DNA of 64,000 nt from Ifrita kowaldi (taxonomy: Eukaryota; Chordata; Aves; Passeriformes; Cinclosomatidae): positions 1 to 64,000 of the forward strand of contig VZRS01009631.1 in NCBI GenBank assembly GCA_013398055.1, read 5' to 3'. Below are positions 10,101-23,400 of this stretch, piece by piece. The notes beneath the pieces were generated by a model. The model saw nothing but the letters and a program-made list of their open reading frames with translations, had not been told where the DNA came from and made no database searches. The position numbers were made by a program, and so were the translations under genes. Each line of letters starts with the position of its first letter. Positions within the stretch are counted from its first letter, which is position 1.

Positions 10101-13100
10101 AGCCTTGTTATGCTCTAATAAGCTTCCCATTATAACCAGCCTTGTCTGGCAATTACCATTGTGGCTGTCAGCAACTATGAGTGGGCCTGAGATATGAGAG
10201 TACCACTTAAACAATCAGAGTGTCTCTTCAATGCCCACGTATTTAGTAATTAGCAGGCTTCCTGGTAACTTGCTACATGGCAAACTGCAATGGTTACGTG
10301 ATTATGGGTAAGTGGATACTGTCTTGCCAAGCTATTTGGTTAAACTGGCAAATTTGTTATCTTTCAGTCACCTTGCTACATCCCTCCCTTTACCTTCAGA
10401 GAGGGATCATCTTCGACCCAGGATAGATCTGATTGTGTTTATGATTGACATCAAGAGCAAATACAGGTAAAAAGGGCAAAAATATGAGAGGGGGGAACTA
10501 ATATTCTTTTTAGTTTGATGGCTAAATCTACATTTTTACTGTGTTGGAATTGCTGAATAGTGGGTTTCAAACCCAAGACTTGCTGTGGTGGAAGAACTCA
10601 GTAATATATACAGTGGCTTTCTGGCCTCCAGCAGTGGATTAGGACTGAACTGCTCTGTCCAATAACATGCCTGTTGTGCACTAAGTTGCTGTAGCAGAGA
10701 AGGCAGAATTTATTTCTGGATCCGGATGCGTGACGAGATGAACTGAGCTTTGGAAAGATCCTGTCTGTAGAATTAGATGGAAGTGCTGGTGGTGCTGTGA
10801 AGTTCTGTAACATGCAGAAGTCTGATGTGTGCTGGGCAGTGCTGCCCAATAATCAGCAAGTTGCTGTTTCTGTGTCCTCAGTTCACTGATACTCCTGGTC
10901 AAGTGGGACCAGCGCTATGGATATCTCTAAGCAAAAGAGAAAGGTCTGCAGGGATTGATCCCTCTTCTATCATCTTGTGCTCACCTTTGTAGAAATGATA
11001 CTTGTTTCCCCAGGCCACAAGTAAAGACTTGCTGAGGCACAGAAGTCAGCATTTTATTACTTACTTAACTTGTGACTGATGATCCTGGGCTCTCATTTAC
11101 CAAAAATGACAGGCCCAGCTGCATACTTACAGCGCAGATGGTGCTGCAGAAATGTGTGGGCAAGCGCTTCCTGAAAGAGCCGAAGTGGTGCTGAAGTTTC
11201 ATTGGATATTAATGAATTCAGATGCTTAGTGTCTGTAAATCATGGAGGACACTGTTCAAACTAACTCTAACTGTTGAGTCTTGAGTAGAAAGGATATGTT
11301 ATGGGTTATTAAACAGCTGTGGGTATTACAGAGGTCTCTGATGTCATGCTTTTAGCATAAAGCAGAACTCTGCGAGCTCACAAATCAGCAGATGTTAACA
11401 TCATTGGTTTTTTAATTGTGCTTCTGAAAATTATTCCTGTTGTCCTTATGCTGCACTGATTTAACCTTCCTGTCCAACTGGCTTGTTTGTACTTTTCTGA
11501 CAGCTTGAAGAATGTCGAAGCTTCCCTAGCTCATGTGGATGCCAGCTTCTTCCTGGGGAAAGTGTGCTTTCTTGTCACTGGGGGTACGTATAGCACCTCT
11601 TCCTCCTCTTAAAGCAGCACAACTCACTGTTGGTTTTCTTAAAACAGGGTGCTGACTTAACTTGAAACAAGCTAAAGGAAACCAGTGGCTTTGTTGAAAC
11701 TTTGGTTAAATTATTTCTGAACTCCTCTGCCTTTTTTATTGTTTTCCTAGATGAAACACGGTTCTCTTCTCTCATGCTCACTTGCTCTCTCCTTTTTGTT
11801 TTTCCCAGTCAGACCTCTCTTCTCTGTCCCTAATCTCTGAATATGATTTGTGTTATTGATTTTTTATGGGGTTTTTTTGTGTATGGCACCCTAGAAGTCT
11901 GTTCTATCTGCTCTTGCAGATCTGTCTTAATGATAATCTTAATGAGCAGTGAGAAGCATATGATACTGTGGTAATAAAGTGAATCTAAATGGATGAGCTA
12001 CAGAGCTATGAAGTACAGTTTTAATACAAAACTGGTATCCCTGCTGTGTACTGTCTGGCCCTGTTGTGCCTCTAATCCTTCTGTCTGCCAGTGCTTTCCT
12101 GTGTACCCTCCCTGCTTCAGCTCTGAGGACTGGAGGGGCCAGACTGTACTGCTCAGTGTTGGAACATAGATGCTGTGCCCCTGGAGTTTGGGGGTCAGGA
12201 GGCCTAATTCTGAGATAGACGAGGAGTCTTAGCATTGTCTTGTGCTATGGCTCTCTTGATGAAGTGAATTCCTTGGAGACCAGACCACTCTGTGATACCA
12301 TATGAGCCAGGAGGACTTTTGGTAAGTGAGTAGAAGACGCTGCCCCTGCTAATGGTGTGCTGATTGCTTATGCAGAATGTTAATGTTACATGAAGAGTGA
12401 TGTGGTAGTACTATTCCTGCTGTTAGTATTATGAAAGACTTCTGTGCTAATTCCATTTCAAATCTTGTACCATTCTCTTTGCACTGCTCACTGTTACCTT
12501 ACCTTCTTTTATGCTCTCAAAATTAGCTCTGGATCGTTTTGTGGATGTGGAATTTCCTACTTTTCTTCACTGGTTGCTGATTATGGGGCTTGTAATGTGG
12601 GAAAACTTTTTTTTAGTTGGCAGGTTGAATGCTTGCAGCATTGAGACCAATGCTATCTGTAAATTAGGAGAAGCCTACTGCAGTCCTGTGCTCTTCTGTG
12701 AGCTGGAGGTAAGGTGCTTATTTGACATCTCAAGGGATTTCTGAATTCCACTGCTCTGTGATCCTTAGAAACATCAATATATTTGCAATAAATACATGTA
12801 ACAATAAATACATATGCTACTGTCTTTCATAAGTGTCAGAGACCAGACCCTGTCTACAAGAACCGTAGAGGTACAGGAGTCTGGCTGTCCTTGAAATGAG
12901 TCTTCTAGTAACCTGCTCCTTCCTGTGCTACTTCGAAACCTCATGAAGCCAAGCTTAAGCTAACAAAAAACATCTCTGATATGCAGAGCCTTGGTACACT
13001 TGTTCCTTGCTGCACTTTCTCTTCCTGGGAGCCCCTGAGCTGTTATTTTCCATGTGACTCCCTTGCCCATGTAATGTTTCGTGTCAGCCAAACTTTGTGG

Positions 13101-13584
13101 CTTCACAAAGTGTTTGGCCCTCTGATATGCCACTCTTTCCAATTACCTGCTTGGTCAGAAAAGCTGGAGGGAGAGTTTGGCATTCAGCAGTAGCACACTT
13201 CACTTTTCTGTGTATTTGTCACTGCATCCTCAGAGACTGCTTCCCTACCAGCAGGTAGAATCCGTGCCTTTGGCAAGCCCTTCAGGGCTTCCAGCTGGCG
13301 ATGCTGTACCTTCCTTAACGTTAGGGAAGTAAATGGGCCTGCTTGGGGGTTTCTGTAGCTAGTCACTTGATGCCTGCTCTGGTTCTTTCTTTTATCAAAG
13401 CTAAGCATTGCTTTTCTTCTTTTCTATTGATTAAATAATTTCTCCATTTTGTTTCCAGTTGGAAGGGATTCGAGTTTCTACTGCTCAACGACTTCTCCGA
13501 ATATTACAGATCTGTGCTGGTCACATACCAGGAGTTTCTGCCTTGTCCTTTGTCTCACTGATGAGGAACTCTGATGATGATTAG
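6688..13584 (+). CDS. CENPM: Centromere protein M (CENP-M), kinetochore CCAN subunit
   Basis: CENP-M is a small-GTPase-like protein without GTPase activity that forms the CENP-H/I/K/M part of the constitutive centromere-associated network and stabilises CENP-I at kinetochores. Coding exons are 6688-6744, 6978-7057, 10368-10466, 11504-11583, 12617-12708 and 13459-13584. All junctions are GT-AG and in phase, giving 177 aa against 180 in human. Landmarks: MAVLRPFDKLPTLNS at the start, LLVGSDEAL at the degenerate P-loop position (no GKS/T), SLPLP, RPRIDLIVF, HVDASFFLGKVCFL, and QICAGHIPGVSAL near the C terminus. The ATG has G at -3 and G at +4. In exon 5 the acceptor after TTTTTTTTAG (12616) is used; the next AG (12633) would hit an immediate stop. 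Intron 2 contains Ns and an exact duplication, but no coding exon is affected. Confidence 0.95.
7064..7447. repeat. Direct repeat copy 1 (384 bp) in CENPM intron 2
   Basis: This block starts six bases after the last base of CENPM exon 2 and is followed by an N at 7448. It recurs at 7771-8154 with an offset of 707 and no difference that I can find. Confidence 0.9.
7449..7769. other. Isolated 321-bp contig between two Ns, with a CR1 fragment
   Basis: The piece is bounded by single Ns at 7448 and 7770. Its first half (about 7452-7640) is a diverged plus-strand CR1 3' fragment: AATGGCCTGAAG, GGGGAGATTTAGGTTGAAT, TTTCTTCACCCAGAGGGT and CAACAGGCTCCCTAGGG. The second half (about 7640-7769) is CpG-rich and of unknown origin. 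It sits between the two copies of the 384-bp block, which suggests that its placement is an assembly product. Confidence 0.75.
7771..8154. repeat. Direct repeat copy 2 (384 bp) in CENPM intron 2
   Basis: An exact copy of 7064-7447. It continues directly into ordinary intron sequence at 8155, so this copy probably joins the true right flank while copy 1 joins the true left flank (exon 2). Confidence 0.9.
8155..10367 (+). other. Remainder of CENPM intron 2
   Basis: No exon was seen between exons 2 and 3. The stretch includes a T/G-rich low-complexity tract at about 9600-9680 made of GTTT and GGTT runs. It ends in the acceptor TATCTTTCAG before exon 3. Confidence 0.7.
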
Positions 13585-14455
13585 CTTCTCATTGTGATAC
13601 TTCAGCCACATCCATCAAGTTTTTTTTCACTTCAGGCATTCAAGCTGCTGCAGTTGGAATCACATTGGGAAGCTTTTTTGCATGACTTGTCATGACCACT
13701 CATCCAGAACTGTTCCTAGTTGCTTACCTCTCAAGAAAAGTTTGATTCCTATTCAGTGGATAACAGATAGGGAGGGCAGTTTGAATTGGGGATTCCTATC
13801 CATTATTACATCTGAATCCCATTTAATGATCGAGTTTGAGTTTCTTCCACTTGGCCAGTGGCCAGGAGCTACATATTTTTCTGAGAGAATATTAGAAGAA
13901 CAGGCTACTATCTCCAAAATACCAGAGAAGAGGCAGCAGGCTCCTGCTTTCCTTCAGTTGAAATGCAGCACCTTAGTCTAATGTGAAACCTTGCTGCCAG
14001 GTTTTGTCTGTCCACCAAGAGAGGAATGGAGAAGGAAGGCTGATGTGCTGCTTCTAGATAGACTGCACTTGGCAGTTAATGATCCAGCTGTGTGAGCATC
14101 TGCCCAGCAAAGGACTCACTATTTCCATGCCTGGTGCCTAATTGGAAAGGAAGGGACTAAAGAAGATACTCAGTCTAGCACTTTAGCTTTCTTTTAGATC
14201 TTTGAAGAAGAAGACTCCACCCGTCAAGCCCACGACAGCACCAGTAACCCAGCCTCTGGGGCTGACCAGAGGTGAAACCCAGCAGACCAGACCACAACAG
14301 CACACAGAAAACAGGTTGTCTCTGCAGGTTTGGCATATGCTGTGTATAATCCCTTTACTAACAGGTTCTGACCAGCAGTAGGTTGTGCCTTGTGCTTACT
14401 GCAAGGCACTAGGGTTTGAGAGTTCTAATTTAATAAAACAAGTAATATGTAATAG
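13585..14455 (+). other. CENPM: CENPM 3'UTR
   Basis: About 0.87 kb of non-coding sequence follows the TAG at 13582-13584 and ends shortly after the first good poly(A) signal. A T/GT-rich stretch downstream of the signal (about 14455-14480) suits a cleavage element. Two AATAAA motifs near 12787-12810 lie inside intron 5 and are not expected to be used in the full-length transcript. Confidence 0.7.
14432..14437 (+). terminator. CENPM: Poly(A) signal AATAAA of CENPM
   Basis: A canonical hexamer about 850 bases after the stop codon, followed by a GT/T-rich stretch. Confidence 0.7.
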
Positions 14456-17400
14456 TTGTATGCTCTTTATTGCTTTGTGGCACAGGCTCTAAAACCTGCA
14501 AACGCTTGCCCCTTCTTGCCCTGGCAGCCAGGCTGGTCCTTGCTGGCAGCTCGAACTCCCAGTTAGTTGTTGTGCTGCACTCGTGGCTTCAACCACGTGG
14601 TGGTGGCAAAAGCTTTTCAAATACAGCCCTTTCTATTCATTGAGTTGAGCCACCTGCCAGAATACAGTGCTTTTTGAAACGCTGAGATGTTTCTTACCCA
14701 GAATTGCATGCCAGGTGGAAATGAAGCCTAGAGAGAATGTGTTAAGCTCCCCTCTGGTTTAATTTATTTAATCCCTAATAGTCTGCTTTAATGTTCCTAG
14801 GTGCAGAGCTCTAGCTGTGTGCACTGTTTCGTTTAGCTTGTTTCTGACATCTGTCTGTGAGCAGGAAAAGCAGAAAGCAGCACTGCAGGCTTAATCAGCT
14901 GTGAGTGTTGGCAGTCCTTGCAAAGACAGCTCAGCAAGGCACAAAGCCTGTATCCTTGCTCAGAGGACACACAAATCCCAGCTCCAGTTGTATTGTTGCT
15001 GATGGGGGAGGGATAGGGTGTTTGTCAGCTGAAACAAAAGGAGCTAAACCATTCAGCTGTGTTATGATGCCCAAAAGGGCTGGACTCTGGCTAAAACCCA
15101 AAGGAGAAAGACATGTGCAAACTGTCGTGGCTGTGTAAGGATTGGAAGCTTAATGGGCATGCCCTACTTTCAGCTAGCTTTGTGATCCTGAAGGTAGTAA
15201 CCAGGACTTGGCCACCAGAGAGGGGCAATCATGCTGAGAAACAAGTTTTTGTGTTGGTTATGCTGTCTCAGCCTTGCCCTTGCTTTGAGTCCCTCAAAAT
15301 AAAGGAGACCATGGTTTAGAACAGGCTGGTTTCGATTTGCTCTCGATGTGCAGGTGCAGTCTGTGGGAGGAAAGGAAGGGAAGTGGCATAAAATCAGCCA
15401 CTCTTCTGTGTCCTCTGCAACTGCTATAAGCCAAGGAGACTTTTCCATCTCCTAGGTTGCTCTCCACTTGGCTCTAATAACTATTGGACTCAGGTAAAAT
15501 CCCTTTGGCCTCAAGAGTAATTTCACTGTGGCTTTTTAACTAGTGAAAATGAAACTTTTTTTTTGGTCCACCCAGAATGCTTTGGAGTAACCCACATGTG
15601 ATACTGTCCATTCCTGCACCTTCAAGCAGGGTTTTTTTCCACTGTTATGTTTCGGATGTGGTATTTCTTCCCTTCTACTACTTTCAAAGAAGAAAGATGC
15701 TGTTTTTACTTCCTACAGGTGGCTGAATCTCAGCTGGTACAAAATAAAATCTAGTTCCTTAAGAGCAGCATCTTGCTTCACCTTGGGGCAAATATTTTTC
15801 TTACTCTTAGGAGAAAGTATTTACTAGAACTGGCAGGGGAAGTGGAGCGTATCTAAGAATATGACACTCTGTCTCAGGTCCATCATGTTTTACAACCCAA
15901 AGTAGTTGGGACACATCTAAAGCTACATCTTCAACTGTGTAAATACCTCTTGGAGCTGTCAGCTATTAGTTTAGACAGGCCATAACACTGCCCTTACTAC
16001 CAGAGGAGACAAGACAGCTGAGGATATCTTTCATCTGGATGGGGTAGCCAGGGCTAATGTTCAATAAAGGTCTTGTGAAAGTAGTACTTGGATTGGGATC
16101 AGAGGCATGGAAGGCCTGAAGCTGAATTAAGGCTAGTGACTCAGGTTCTGTTGTGTTCAAACATCATGAAAGAGCTTGCCAAGCTGACTGAAATCTAAAT
16201 GAACAGAAACATTTTGGAGTTACTTGCTTTCTCGTCTTCTCTCTTGCCTCAGTTCCCTATCCCTCTGGAGATTTTCAAAGAGAAATCCCCCTCTCTGTGG
16301 TGAAAGTACCCATGAGCATTGCTGGTTTGACTGTTTCAGTTTGTGGATGTGTTTCTGTTTGTCAGTTATGTCAGCAAAATTAGTATAAATGCGGTTTAAT
16401 TAGTATAGAAGAGCTCATACCAGTTGCACTGGTGTAAGTTTTGGTCTCACAGTACTTTTTTGGGGGATGGAAGTAAATGAGGTTGTTATATGGTCTCTTC
16501 TGCTATGGCAGGTTGACTCACAGGATTTCATTTGCAATCCAGTCCCTTGAAGAAGATTTTGCATCCTCAGCCTGCTAGCCGAACAGCTCACAGAGGTGAT
16601 CTGTGAGAGATTTTGGCTCAAATCGGCTTGGTTGGCATTACCTGGTGGGATTACAGCTCTCTGCTGTGCCAAGTTTTCTAAGACTGACTCTGATGCACCA
16701 GCAGTTAAATCAGACCAGCTTTTAAGCATGATAAAACATGATATGCTCAATGGGAGAGAAAGTCTGTGCACTGATATGGCACCCATAGTAAAAGATCTCT
16801 CTGTTCCTGGAACAAAGATCAGAGATAAATCCAGCCCTGGGGATATATTGGTCCCTTCCAAACCTTGAAACTGGTGGCGGAGGTTTGGATTCAAGGCCAC
16901 CTCTAATATTTGCTTTGGGGAATGGTTAAAACTGGATGTCTTTGCTTGCCAAGACTTGTAGGTTGAAGGGAGTGGCTGGCTTAGGTCAGCAGGGGTGCTT
17001 AGCAGCTGTGGTCAAGCTGTAAGAGCTGCTTGGTTGCTCTCATCGTAACCACTGTTCACAGCAGTGGTGGACAAGAAGGAACTCCTGCTCTGCTGCCTGG
17101 AGCTGACTGGCAGAGCTGTGCCAGGGGTCAGCTCTGCTCTGCTGCCAAAAGCAAGGGAGAGGCTTCCTCCTGTGGGGTTTTTAACTTGTCTTGATTTTGC
17201 AGGAGCACTGGCTGGTTTCCAGCTGCTCTGTTTCCATTCAGCTGGCCCAGATCCCCTGGCAGTCTCCTCTGCACTCTGAGTGTTCTCCACTTCCCACCCT
17301 AAGCTGGTGTGCAGTGTTGCTGTGGGCTGCTGAACAACTGCCACTTTCCATTCAGTGGCCAGCTGTCCGTCACTGGTGGGGAAAAGGGATTTATATGCAA

Positions 17401-20400
17401 GAGAAAGCAATAGCTGGCACAGCCCGGAGGCAGGAGCCAGAAACACTGGATTCGTTTCACCTCTGTGGCTGATTTCTTTCATGACCCTGGGCACGTGTTT
17501 GAAAATCCACTGTGCCTCGCTTGCTCTGCCTCTACATTAGGAGCTGCCTCCACTGGGGGTGGGGGGTGTAATGAGGGCAAATTGACATTACTTTGGGGTC
17601 GCAAATCTGAAACTGAGTGGAAACATTCAGAAGAAACAATTTTTTCCTCTTTAGCAGAATTTGACTTTTACCTAAGTTCTTTGGGGGAGGGTTTGGTGGG
17701 ACCTGCAGGCTGAGATGAGCTGTTTTTGTGCTGCTTACATGCCTGACTCCACTGCAGGGAGGCCGCCCGAAACTGGGCTGCAATCCTCATAAGGCATTGC
17801 AGCATGGTTAGGTTTTGGTGTGAACTGGAACGAAACCACCCTCTGAAATGCTGAAATTCCCTGCACAGTTCAATTATCCTTGAATTGGCCAGTGGGGAAA
17901 TCAAAGTCTCTGGATCTGTTCCTCACTGTTAAATATTAATACGGCACGACGATACTAGGCAGGAAGGCATCCCCTCGGGTCAGCTCTGTGCAGGAGGGGC
18001 TGTCTTGGCTGTGAAGAACCGGTGTGCAGCAGAGGTCGGGCACAGGGGACTCTGGAGTGACGTGACTTGCCCAGACTCTTTGGCAGCTGATGGAGCGTGG
18101 GCTCCCAGCCCGTGCTGGGCCACGTTTCCTTTGCCACAGGCTCCTCCTGCAAGAGCTGCCACGTGCTGTGATGTCACATTCCTCATCCCCCTGGAGCTTA
18201 CCTTGTGCTGGGGCATTTTGAGAGGAGCCAGGAAGGACACCGTGCTTGTGTGCCCCGCTGCGCCGCCTCCTTTGCCGAGGGAAGTCAGCGGTGTGTGACA
18301 GAGAGCCCATGTTTTACATACGTGCAGGCAGCCTCCTCGCCGCCGGCCCAGGTGCAGCTGCGGGCTGGGTACGAGAGCCCCGAGGGCTCTGTGTGTCACG
18401 GGAAGGAGCACCGAGGTGGGGCAAGGACAAAAACAATGAGAGAGAACACCTCTCCTTGGGAAACATGGCCCTGCTGTGCAGGGTCTGCTCTAGCCTCTGG
18501 ATCCCAACACCCTCTCGGCACTACAACAAGCTGTGCCAGGGCCAGCTGAAGCACCTGTGCTCGGGCACGCTGGAAAAACCTAAAGAGCCCAGCTAGCACT
18601 CAACAAACTAAGGAGGCTTTCCCCATTTTCTGTCACTATGGAGTATTGTGTTTCTATCTTCCCATGAAAGCTCTCCAGTCCCACTATGTGCTCACCCTGC
18701 AGTGACAAGGTGACAGTGCCATGCTGCGACTGGGCCTGCCTTGCTCCTGCCCTGTGCTCCGACTGTTGAAACACTTGGGTGTTTGTTGAGGGCTGGCAGT
18801 CCTTGAGGCACTATCGTTGTCTGCACTGGTCAGCTCAAAGCTCTCCTGAAGCTCTGTGCTGGCCACTCTCCTAGTTTTGACAGCAGCATTGGCATCACCC
18901 CAGTGTGAACCTTCAACTTTTTTCCCCCACTGCTGTTTCTTTTTCTCGCTCTTCCAGAGATCACAGATGTGAAACCAGGGCTGCATTTGCCTCAGCTCAG
19001 TAACAACCTGTGGCTCATGTGGCGGTGGAGCATCTCTCTTTAAAGAAGACACGTGCCAGAATCAACTAATTAATCCTCATTCCCCTGTGGGACTGAGGGG
19101 TGACTCAGTGCCTCGTGCTGTTATGCTGAACAGCAGAGGATCAAAGGCATTGGAGTTGGGGAAGCCCTGGGATAGCACAGTCTCGCTCTGTGGCTGCACA
19201 CCAGGTACCTGTAAAGGCTCAATCTTGCACATTTATCTCCAGGACTTTTTTTAGCCATGCAGGGGATTGAAAACTCTGCAACCTTAGAGACAAGGCTGGA
19301 GCTGCCATCACCTTGCTCTGGAGGGAGAGTTTTTACTACCTGATGTTGCCTTTTTACCTTTTCTCTTCATTACAACCCACGATAGCCATCCTGAGCAATT
19401 CTCCCTCCTGACCTACAGGTCCTTCATTGCACCCCTGCGTATGTGTCTGGGTGAAAGGCATGGCAGGGAGGCTTAGGCACTGCTGAAATTGAGCTGTGGT
19501 GGTGGTGCATGTCCCTCTTGGGCATTGTGGCCCCCAGCATGCTGCATGCCAGGCTGTGCCAGCATGGTATGGCAGCCCTGAAGAAGTGCAAACAAACCCC
19601 AACACCTGGCCTTGGGCTGCCCTGGCATCCATCGTTCTGCTGCGTGAGCCGCTCGCAGAGAAGGGAAGGGGAGCTGCTTGCACGCAGATGTTGTGTAATA
19701 CAGACCTAGTTCAAACACAGGTTTGCAGGCTGGGAAGTGTTTGCCCGGTCCAGGGGGAAGAGGAAAACCCTCTGGGACGAGGGCTGCTGCACTGCATCTT
19801 CTGCTCTGTGTTAAAAAGGAGATGAAACATGAAGCGTGTGCTTTCTTCAAAACCTGGGTCTTACCCAGGTTGCATGTGGAGCATCACCTGTGAGAATCCC
19901 CTCTGAGTGTGCATGAGCTGTGGTTTGGCTGAGCTCAACCACTGTATGGGACTAATACATAGTGATGGTGTGCTATAAATTATATAGTCGGAATGTTCAC
20001 CATCTGCTCTGCACTGAAAGCTGAGTGTGATTGAGATCTTCCCCACTTCCCAAAGCTTGACTCTCTTGCCAAGCTTGAAATGTGTGTGTGGATCTCCTGT
20101 AAGTGGTTCTGATTGAATCAGGTAAAGAGGGAATTTTTTAAGCAGGCTGCAATGTTCCCTGCACCCAAAGTGAGAGCTGAAGCAGCGGCCAGCATCCTAT
20201 TATAAGGCTATGAGTAAAACTGAGTCTGATTTCATGTTAATTAGGTTCTAAAGGGACTGAATCTTGATTGCAGTGGTCATATCAAAGATTTAAAATAGTA
20301 ATGCAAAAAGCAAAGGAAACCCCACAGTGATTCATACAAGAAGGGGAAATAAAGACAGTCATGGAGGAAGAAGGAGTTTGAGGGGGCCTGAATTGCTCTG

Positions 20401-23400
20401 CTGCCCAAAAGCGGGAGGGGATTTGAATCAGATTATCCTCATTAGATGTCTCTTTAAAGCATCATCAAGCCAGATGAATGGTCTGGGGGAGAGCTTGCAG
20501 GCATGGTGGCTGTGATTATCACCAGGGATTTGCAGTCCTAGTTATCTAGCTTAGAGACAAGATTATTAGGGGGTATAAAGCTGTTCCTGCCCTTAGCCTC
20601 TAATGTGCATTTTTAGGTTGGGTGATGGGATATGCTACATTGCTGCACAGCCCCTCAGAAGCCTGCCTGCATCCTCTGGTGGTCCAGCCCTCTGCAGTGC
20701 TGTGGGTGCAGTGTGGAAGGGAAAGGGACCTGTGTTGGCCTGGAGATCTTCCATGGGGATAGACAGGCAGCCTTCCCTGTGGACTGTGGCAAAGGGCAGG
20801 CAACGCCTCCCGTATAGGTGCTTACACTGAGATAGGAAATGGGGAGGGGATCTTGGGAGGGGGGATTATATCCGCCTACCTTGGCAGAACTGTTTGCTCC
20901 CCACAGCATCTCCCTTCTTGTGACAGCCTGTGCAACTTCTTCCGGCTAGAGCCTTTGAGGCCCCAAAGGCTCAGAAGTTGGTATGGCTGTTACTGAGGGA
21001 ACCCATGAGCTGTGGGGAGGGCTCTCCCCTTGAAAGGAAATCAATGGACATTGCCCACAGGTTCCTTGGAGTTCATCTGCAGGGGTGGTGAATATGGCAC
21101 AGGGCTGCTGGCAGTCACTCTCCACCTCCTCAGCCCTGCAGCTGCAGCAGCTCCTCATCCTCCTCTTAATCTCGTTCCCTACTCTATGTGTTGCACTCCT
21201 GTTTCTTCTCCAGGCTTTGGCAGGATGGCCAAAGCATTGAGCCCAGATGCCAGCCAGGAGAGGAGGTGCACAGGCCAAATCCTAACATCGCATCTTTAAT
21301 ACACTCATGGAAATTCATAACATTATTCTGCACTCAAGCCTGTGCAAGTAAAATCACTCTGCTCTTTTTACACCAGGCTGGTACCTAACGGTCCGTAGGA
21401 AGCTGGAGAAGGTTACAGAGGTACTGGGGCAAGTGTGGCTTTGATTTTTGGCTCTGGAATCGTCTGCTGGAGATTCATGCCTTGAGAGTGCAGTAGTGGG
21501 GCTTCCCACTGTGAGTACTGGGGAGATTTTCACCCCGGCGTAAGCGATGCCTGATCTGGCTGAGCCCACCTGTTCAGAGGTTTTTCCTGTGGCAGCACAT
21601 CACTCTCAGCCACTGGTTTCTGTTTCGGTGCTGTCTGGCCCTGTCACGGCACGTGAACACTCCCTGTGAACAGCCACGGGCAAAACTAGGGGGGCACTTG
21701 CCCTCCCCTCCCAGTTGCCCAAGGGAGGCAGGATAAGATCCCACTTCTCCTCAGGATGGGGGTGGGGGCAGCATCACTGCTGCAGGCAGAGTGGGCAGGG
21801 AGTTTGTGTACTATTTGTTCACATCCAGGCAGAAGAGCCAGCCTCAGCTAATGCTGTGCTACTCGTGATGGGAGGGGGGCTTTCAAGAGCCAGAGCAGTG
21901 CCAGGGACCTAAGCCTTGCTGAGTCCCCTCCCCACACTCTGCAGAGCAGCAGGAGCAGCCAGCACACCGGCTGGAAACACCAGGGGATCTCCCACCAGGG
22001 GAGATCAAGGGCTCAGCTCCTCCCGGACTGGATCAGGCAAGGAAGGTTTTTCCCATGTCCTCTGTGCTGCTATATCCCTCTTGGGCTCTGTGAATCAGGG
22101 AGGGGGAATAGCCAGAAGGAGTTTGAGCTCAGGAAGTGTTGACCCACGGCTTTGTAACCCCAGAGGGTTCTTCAACAGGCAGCCCACTGAGAAGCCTAAT
22201 TTGGGCGTTCAGCATTATCCCTGCAGGGGTCCAAGGCTCCTTGCAGAGGGAGCCAAGGACACCTGCCCGTTTTTCTTTAGCCTTGCAGGCAAGCACAGCT
22301 CCAGGGACACATAATCAAGGAGCAAGGAGCCTAATTACATTCAGCAGGGTGGGGCACTGCCCCACACCAAACACCCCATGCAGGTGGCTGAGCAGTGTCA
22401 CAAACCCCCTTGATAGGAAGCAGAGTACCTACAGAGGGATCTGGGGTTTAGAGTGACTGTGAATCTCTTGAAACCTTTGGTTTCCTGTATTATTCCTAAA
22501 ATCTTCCCAGATTTTGTCCCTAAGCCCACCTGGCTTTAAAAAGGATCCCAATGGATCCCGAGGAGGAGGTTTATGCTGGAGCTCTGAGAAACCTGCTCCT
22601 AATAGCCATAGTGGTACTTTTCGGGAATGTTTCCCACCAGCCCATGCAGGGGTATTGGGAAGGGATGCTGGGATGAGGTGCAAAAAGGGCTTTGGGGGCT
22701 GGCTCCAGCCAAAGCATTCTAGTGTCACCATCTGAATGCAGGGCAGATGTCAGACTGTGCCGAGATGTTCCCGAGGCGTTGGGTGCATCCTGTCAGAGGT
22801 TTGTCCTGAGGTAACTGGGTCTGCTCAGTAAACACCTCACAGCTTCTCTGCTCAACAAGCCTTTGGGTTTCCGGTGTGCACGAGCACAAGGTGAACTTTC
22901 GGGGGATATTTTCTGCTACACGCAGTTTTGCAAGTGCGTGAGTCACTTCACCTACCCCTGACACCAGAGGAACCACTCACACGAGTCCAGTCACTCATGT
23001 GTGCATGAGCCCTTTCAGGCCACTGCGATCCCTCCACGCTCCCAGAACACCAGCACTGCCCTGTCCACCACAGGCATCCCAGGGCTCTCAGCTGATCTGA
23101 GCTGACCTCGGCCAAAGCCATCCCTCCAGGTGCAGGATGGGAGCAAATGGCACTGGAAATTGAGCTGTCTGACTCTGGGATGAAGACATAATTCTTAAAT
23201 CGCTCATTTGATATCTTTTCTGGTTTATTTGTTTAATAAAAGGACTTAGCCAGAGACCCAGGCTCCTGGGGCTTTCATTTCTCTGCAGAGGAGATAAGAA
23301 AAGCGCATTTCCTTATCCAGTGAGTCATTTTTTCTGCTCTTTAATTATGCATTTGTGCGATTATCAAGCGTATTCAGCTCTGAGATGCAAACAGCTCAAA

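Noticed and set aside
12787..12810. AATAAA motifs as CENPM poly(A) signals
   Set aside because: They lie in intron 5, upstream of the conserved last coding exon.
16415..17494. Minus-strand frames of 160-161 codons between CENPM and TNFRSF13C
   Set aside because: No recognisable domain, no supporting splice sites, and equally long frames lie on the other strand.
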